Part shown: one piece after another, positions 24,657 through 27,715 of the stretch
Layout: every line of letters begins with the position of its first letter
Position numbering within the stretch: the first letter of the stretch is position 1
Assembly: GCA_028694075.1 (NCBI GenBank)
Contig: JAQUUD010000008.1
Span: 1-27,715 of the forward strand
Direction: 5' to 3'
Length of the DNA stretch: 27,715 bases
From: Clostridia bacterium
GTDB taxonomy: Bacteria > Bacillota > Clostridia > Christensenellales > UBA1242
The notes under the pieces: model-generated
Databases searched by the model: none
What the model saw: only the letters and a program-made list of their open reading frames with translations
Told to the model about the DNA's origin: nothing
Made by a program: the position numbers and the translations under genes

Positions 24657-24965
24657 CTTATTTATAATTTGAGAATATAGGATTATATTTTTTTGCAAAA
24701 TTTAGTAAATAATTATATATAAAAAAATTTATACACCGGCGGAAGGCGGAGCAACTTTGAAAAAGTTGCTCCAGAGCACGCCTTACAAAAAGCCATAAAT
24801 GGCTTTTTTGTAAGGCGTGCTGGGATTTTAGCCTTGCTAAAATCCGCTTCCGCCGGTGTTTTTTTATAATAACCATTCATCACAATTTTATATTTTATTT
24901 TTTGCTAAAATTAAATAAATAAAAGATTTTACAATTTTGGCAAGTTGTGTTATTATTATTTCATA
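24657..24965. other. Intergenic region with the three-armed palindrome
   Basis: The 309 bases between the orphan gene and dnaD are AT-rich except for the GC-rich palindrome at 24733-24865. I find no well-spaced promoter for dnaD. A TACAAT at 24930-24935 has no good -35. Confidence 0.5.
24733..24865. repeat. Three-armed (cloverleaf) palindromic element with T-run
   Basis: Outer arms ACACCGGCGGAAG (24733-24745) and CTTCCGCCGGTGT (24847-24859) pair over 13 bp. They enclose three hairpins: 24748-24772 (10 bp, GGAGCAACTT stem), 24775-24821 (about 21 bp, AGCACGCCTTAC at its base, one bulged T, TAAA loop) and 24823-24845 (10 bp, GGATTTTAGC stem, CTT loop). Seven Ts follow. It may act as the terminator of the orphan gene, but is far more elaborate than needed. 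The 13-17 bp terminal inverted repeats also fit a MITE-like element. No clear target-site duplication is seen. Confidence 0.85.
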
Positions 24966-26417
24966 ATGGCGTTTTGTAAACTTTCTTCTGAATATGTAAT
25001 CAGTTCACAAACAGCGGTTGATAATTTTTTTATCAACGAGTTTTTGCCATATGCTCCGGAAAATTGTGTTCGGGTTTATCTTTATGGCTTATATAAATGT
25101 TCAAATCCTGATTCGTTTGATAATACGATTGAACATTTTGCCGAGTTTTTACATTTAACCAGCCAAGATATTGAAGATGCTTTTTTATATTGGCAGGAAC
25201 AGGGGCTTGTGCAAGTTTTGTTTACAATGCCTATGCAAATAAGATATATGCCCCTTAAAAATGTTATTAATAACACTAAAAAATTTAAGCTTGATAAATA
25301 TACAGAATTTAATGCGCAGGCTCAACAAATAATCGAAGGTCGTATGATAACTTCAAATGAATATGCAGAGTATTACACTTTGCTGGAAGCACATCATATT
25401 CAACCGGAAGCACTTATTATGACAATGCAATATTGCACATCTTTGAAAGGCAAAAATGTTGGATATGCTTATATTCTTACAGTTGCACGAAATTGGGCAT
25501 CAGAAGGTGTTACAACAGCCGAAGCCGTGGAAGAAAGAATTAAAATGTTAAACCAAAAAACAAGCGGTGTTAGCGAAGTCTTAAAAATTTGCGGAGCGAA
25601 ACGCTTTGCCACGGTTGATGAACTGGAAAAAATGATAAAATGGACAGAGGAATGGGACTTTAATTTGGATTGCATAAAATTTGTTGCAAAGCAGTCTGCA
25701 AAAAAAATGGGCAGAACTAACTTTGATAAAATTGATTTTAAATTGGGCAAGTATTATGAACTTAAAAAAATATCAATAACTGAAATCGAAGAATATGAAA
25801 AACAAAAAGTTGAAATGTATTCTCTTTCAAAACAACTTAACAAAACAATCGGTGTATATTATGAAGACCTTGAAAATATAGTGGAAATTTACATATCAAA
25901 ATGGCTGGACTTGGGGCATACAAAAAATTCACTCTTAACGCTTGCAAATTATTGCTTTAAAAACTCAATTAGAACTCTTGAAGGTTTAGATAAAATCATT
26001 TTAAAATTATATAAACTTGGAATTGTAAGTTTGGAAGCAATTAATGAGCATATAACTGGACTGATACATGAAGATAAGAAAGTAAAAGAAATTTTGGAAA
26101 ATCTAGGGCTTTCAAGAAATGTTATTTCTCAGGACAGGGAGTTTTTAAAAACTTGGAAATATTCGTGGTTTATGCCCGAAACACTCCTTAATTTAGCCGT
26201 TGAAAAATCGGCAGGAAAGGCACAACCAATGCAGTATATGAACAAACTTTTGTCAACTTGGCATAATAAAAACATAACAACAGTTGAGCAAGCCAGCAAA
26301 TATGCATTTGAAAGTTTTTCGGAAAAGCCTTTGCCGAAAAAAAGCAATTCAAAAATCGAAAAAGAAGATTTATCAGCGCTGTTTGACAGTTTGGACGAAA
26401 TTGATATTGGATATTAA
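24966..26417 (+). CDS. dnaD: DnaD-family primosome protein
   Basis: DnaD-type proteins remodel origin DNA and help load the replicative helicase in Bacillota. The 483-aa protein has an N-terminal winged-helix-like region (about residues 1-90) and two DnaB_2/DnaD C-terminal motifs of the YxxxIxxxW...T form: YAYILTVARNWASEGVTT in the middle and YMNKLLSTWHNKNITT near the end. The C-terminal tail is acidic. Two copies of the motif fit a DnaB/DnaD-like architecture. I use the ATG at 24966. An in-frame TTG at 24945 is possible, and neither has a clear Shine-Dalgarno. dnaI follows 5 bases after the stop. Confidence 0.85.
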   Translation: MAFCKLSSEYVISSQTAVDNFFINEFLPYAPENCVRVYLYGLYKCSNPDSFDNTIEHFAEFLHLTSQDIEDAFLYWQEQGLVQVLFTMPMQIRYMPLKNVINNTKKFKLDKYTEFNAQAQQIIEGRMITSNEYAEYYTLLEAHHIQPEALIMTMQYCTSLKGKNVGYAYILTVARNWASEGVTTAEAVEERIKMLNQKTSGVSEVLKICGAKRFATVDELEKMIKWTEEWDFNLDCIKFVAKQSAKKMGRTNFDKIDFKLGKYYELKKISITEIEEYEKQKVEMYSLSKQLNKTIGVYYEDLENIVEIYISKWLDLGHTKNSLLTLANYCFKNSIRTLEGLDKIILKLYKLGIVSLEAINEHITGLIHEDKKVKEILENLGLSRNVISQDREFLKTWKYSWFMPETLLNLAVEKSAGKAQPMQYMNKLLSTWHNKNITTVEQASKYAFESFSEKPLPKKSNSKIEKEDLSALFDSLDEIDIGY

Positions 26418-26422
26418 AAATT

Positions 26423-27334
26423 ATGGATAAAAAAGTTAAAGAAATTTTGGATAGCAGAAAATATAAGGCTGAGCAGATTGCAAAAAATAATTTGCATCGG
26501 GCTTTTTCTTTGCCAGAATTTAAAGAACTTTATGCTTTGGAAAAAACCTTAATAATTGAAAAAACCAAATGTGATACTTATGGAAAACAATTTGATAATG
26601 AAAAACTGAAAAATGTAATTAAACAACAAAATCAAATTTTAAATAAAATTTGTTTAAAAAAAGAAGATTTAAATCCGAAATATCATTGCCCGAAATGTGA
26701 AGACACTGGTTATGTTCAAGGAATTATTTGCGATTGTGTTAAACAAATTAACAGCATCATCAACTTAGAAAAAATTGATATGAAAGCGCTTAAAACTTTT
26801 GAAGAATCAGATTATTCTTTATTCAGCAATAAAAATATACCTGACATTTATAATAGAATAAAACAATGGGCAATAAATAATAAGCGTAAATTTTTCGTTA
26901 TAGTACAAGGAAGTACGGGCACAGGGAAAACTTTTTTAATTCAATGCTTGGCTTCAGAACTGATTAAACAAAACAAATTCGTTGTTTATACAACCGCGTT
27001 TGAAATGAACAATGATTTTTTGAAATATCACACAACTTTTAATGAAGAAAAAATGAAATATCTTTCGAAATATTTGGAATGTGATGCTTTGGTGATTGAT
27101 GATTTAGGCTCTGAACCTGTATATAAAAATGTTACGCTTGAATATTTGTATTTAGTTTTAAATCAACGAATGACTGAACAAAAAATTATAATATTAAATA
27201 CAAATTTGATGTTAAGTGAGTTGAGAGATAAATATGGCGAAAGAAACTTCTCAAGACTAATTAATAAAAGACAAAATATCTTAGTTGAATTTGAAAATGA
27301 AGATTTAAGACTTAAAAAGACAAAAATTCAGTGA
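26423..27334 (+). CDS. dnaI: DnaI/DnaC-type helicase loader ATPase
   Basis: This AAA+ ATPase loads the DnaB-type helicase during replication initiation and restart. The 303-aa protein has an N-terminal helical helicase-binding part, a four-cysteine zinc site (Cys89, Cys92, Cys103, Cys105, in CPKCEDTG and CDC), Walker A GSTGTGKT (163-170), Walker B ALVIDD (222-227), a sensor-like NTNL, and GERNFSRL, which carries the likely arginine finger. The end is Lys-rich. It starts 5 bases after dnaD with no separate ribosome site evident, implying translational coupling. The adjacent dnaD makes a primosome role very likely. Confidence 0.92.
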   Translation: MDKKVKEILDSRKYKAEQIAKNNLHRAFSLPEFKELYALEKTLIIEKTKCDTYGKQFDNEKLKNVIKQQNQILNKICLKKEDLNPKYHCPKCEDTGYVQGIICDCVKQINSIINLEKIDMKALKTFEESDYSLFSNKNIPDIYNRIKQWAINNKRKFFVIVQGSTGTGKTFLIQCLASELIKQNKFVVYTTAFEMNNDFLKYHTTFNEEKMKYLSKYLECDALVIDDLGSEPVYKNVTLEYLYLVLNQRMTEQKIIILNTNLMLSELRDKYGERNFSRLINKRQNILVEFENEDLRLKKTKIQ

Positions 27335-27715
27335 TTGAAAAGTTTTTTAATAAAATTTGTTGGTGATTTAACTTTGTCCGTTTGACATAACCGTTTGATG
27401 TGCCCGTTAGACTCGTTTGATTTGCCCGCTCGCCCTGCTTCGCCCGCTCGCTTTGTCCGTTTGGTTGGCAATGCCCGCTCGCCCTGCTTGCGCCCGCTCG
27501 CTTTGTCCGTTTGGTTGGCATTGCCCGCTCGCCCTGCTTCGCCCGCTCGCTTTGTCCGTTAGGTTGGCATTGCCCGCTCGCCTTGCTTGCGCCCGCTCGC
27601 TTTGTCCGTTTGGTTGGCATTGCCCGCTCGCCCTGCTTCGCCCGCTCGCTTTGTCCGTTAGGTTGGCATTGCCCGCTCGCCCTATATTATGATTTAAAAA
27701 TTAAGTAATATTTTA
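27335..27715. other. Non-coding tail with GC-rich repeats after dnaI
   Basis: The 381 bases from the dnaI stop to the window end hold a tandem array (listed separately). A degenerate lead-in at 27374-27423 repeats GTCCGTTTGA- and CCGTTTGA-like pieces. Open frames across the array exist on both strands, but they only translate the repeat and have no ribosome sites. I do not call them genes. Confidence 0.7.
27424..27683. repeat. GC-rich tandem repeat array, 49/50-bp units
   Basis: Five full units start at 27424, 27473, 27523, 27572 and 27622, with a sixth truncated after GCCCGCTCGCCCT at 27671. Lengths alternate 49-50-49-50-49. The difference is CTTCGC versus CTTGCGC in the middle. Each unit holds two copies of GCCCGCTCGC. 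Units 2+3 and 4+5 form 99-bp pairs that differ by a single C/T, so the array probably grew by duplicating a dimer. It is GC-rich in an AT-rich genome and lies directly after dnaI. Confidence 0.95.

Noticed and set aside
24733..24859. Integron attC site
   Set aside because: No integrase or cassette, no recognisable core sites, and three perfect arms rather than one imperfect hairpin.
27424..27683. Possible CRISPR array
   Set aside because: The repeats are contiguous and nearly identical over their full length. There are no unique spacers and no cas genes.
27312..27692. Open reading frames on both strands across the GC-rich array (about 100 aa minus, 91 aa plus)
   Set aside because: They only translate the tandem repeat, have no ribosome site, and the minus-strand one runs into the end of dnaI.
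1..27715. Mollicutes-type genetic code, considered because of the low GC content
   Set aside because: TGA is used as a stop in leuS, pnuC and dnaI, and wall-related and sporulation-type genes are present.

Overview
The window is a very AT-rich bacterial chromosome segment with the standard genetic code, since TGA ends leuS, pnuC and dnaI. The gene content points to Bacillota: FabK- and FabT-type fatty acid synthesis, a SpoIIP-family amidase, and a DnaD/DnaI primosome pair. DUF4116-repeat proteins and the compact layout suggest an uncultured, probably gut-associated, Clostridia-like lineage. That placement is inference. Region 1 (1-7793, minus strand) is a fatty-acid initiation and elongation operon, read from right to left: acpP, accB, accC, accD, accA, a MarR/FabT-type regulator, fabH, fabK, fabD and fabG (cut by the window edge). 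A near-consensus promoter lies before acpP. The acpP-accB gap holds a terminator-like hairpin followed by a possible second promoter whose spacer contains a TTTGA-N3-TCAAA palindrome. This matches the FabT operator as I recall it, so acpP may be partly uncoupled from an FabT-controlled acc-fab segment. No fabF or fabZ is visible. Region 2 (7985-15209, plus strand) holds a SpoIIP-like amidase, leuS, a nicotinamide riboside salvage pair (pnuC plus a fused NadR-type adenylyltransferase/kinase) and tyrS. Most units have a readable sigma-A promoter. The pnuC promoter overlaps two palindromes that could be an operator. Region 3 (15180-17777) holds two paralogous DUF4116-repeat proteins, each with its own strong promoter, sharing N- and C-terminal modules but differing in repeat number. 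It ends with a GC-rich foldable segment, a 20-bp perfect terminator hairpin and an AT-only 17-bp tandem repeat. Region 4 (17908-22025, minus strand) holds an eukaryote-like (IleS2-type) isoleucyl-tRNA synthetase and, upstream of it, a small exported protein of unknown function with a perfect consensus promoter. Region 5 (22172-27715, plus strand) holds an M1-family metallopeptidase lipoprotein, an orphan 255-aa gene with its own promoter, a 127-bp three-armed palindrome followed by a T-run, the dnaD-dnaI pair, and a GC-rich tandem array of 49/50-bp units with a 99-bp higher-order period. No tRNA, rRNA, CRISPR array, transposase or T-box was found. The least ordinary items are the DUF4116 paralogue pair, the three-armed palindrome, the GC-rich foldable segment near 17500, the higher-order repeat array and the FabT-type control point inside the fatty-acid operon. 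I see no clear defence or other new multi-gene system.
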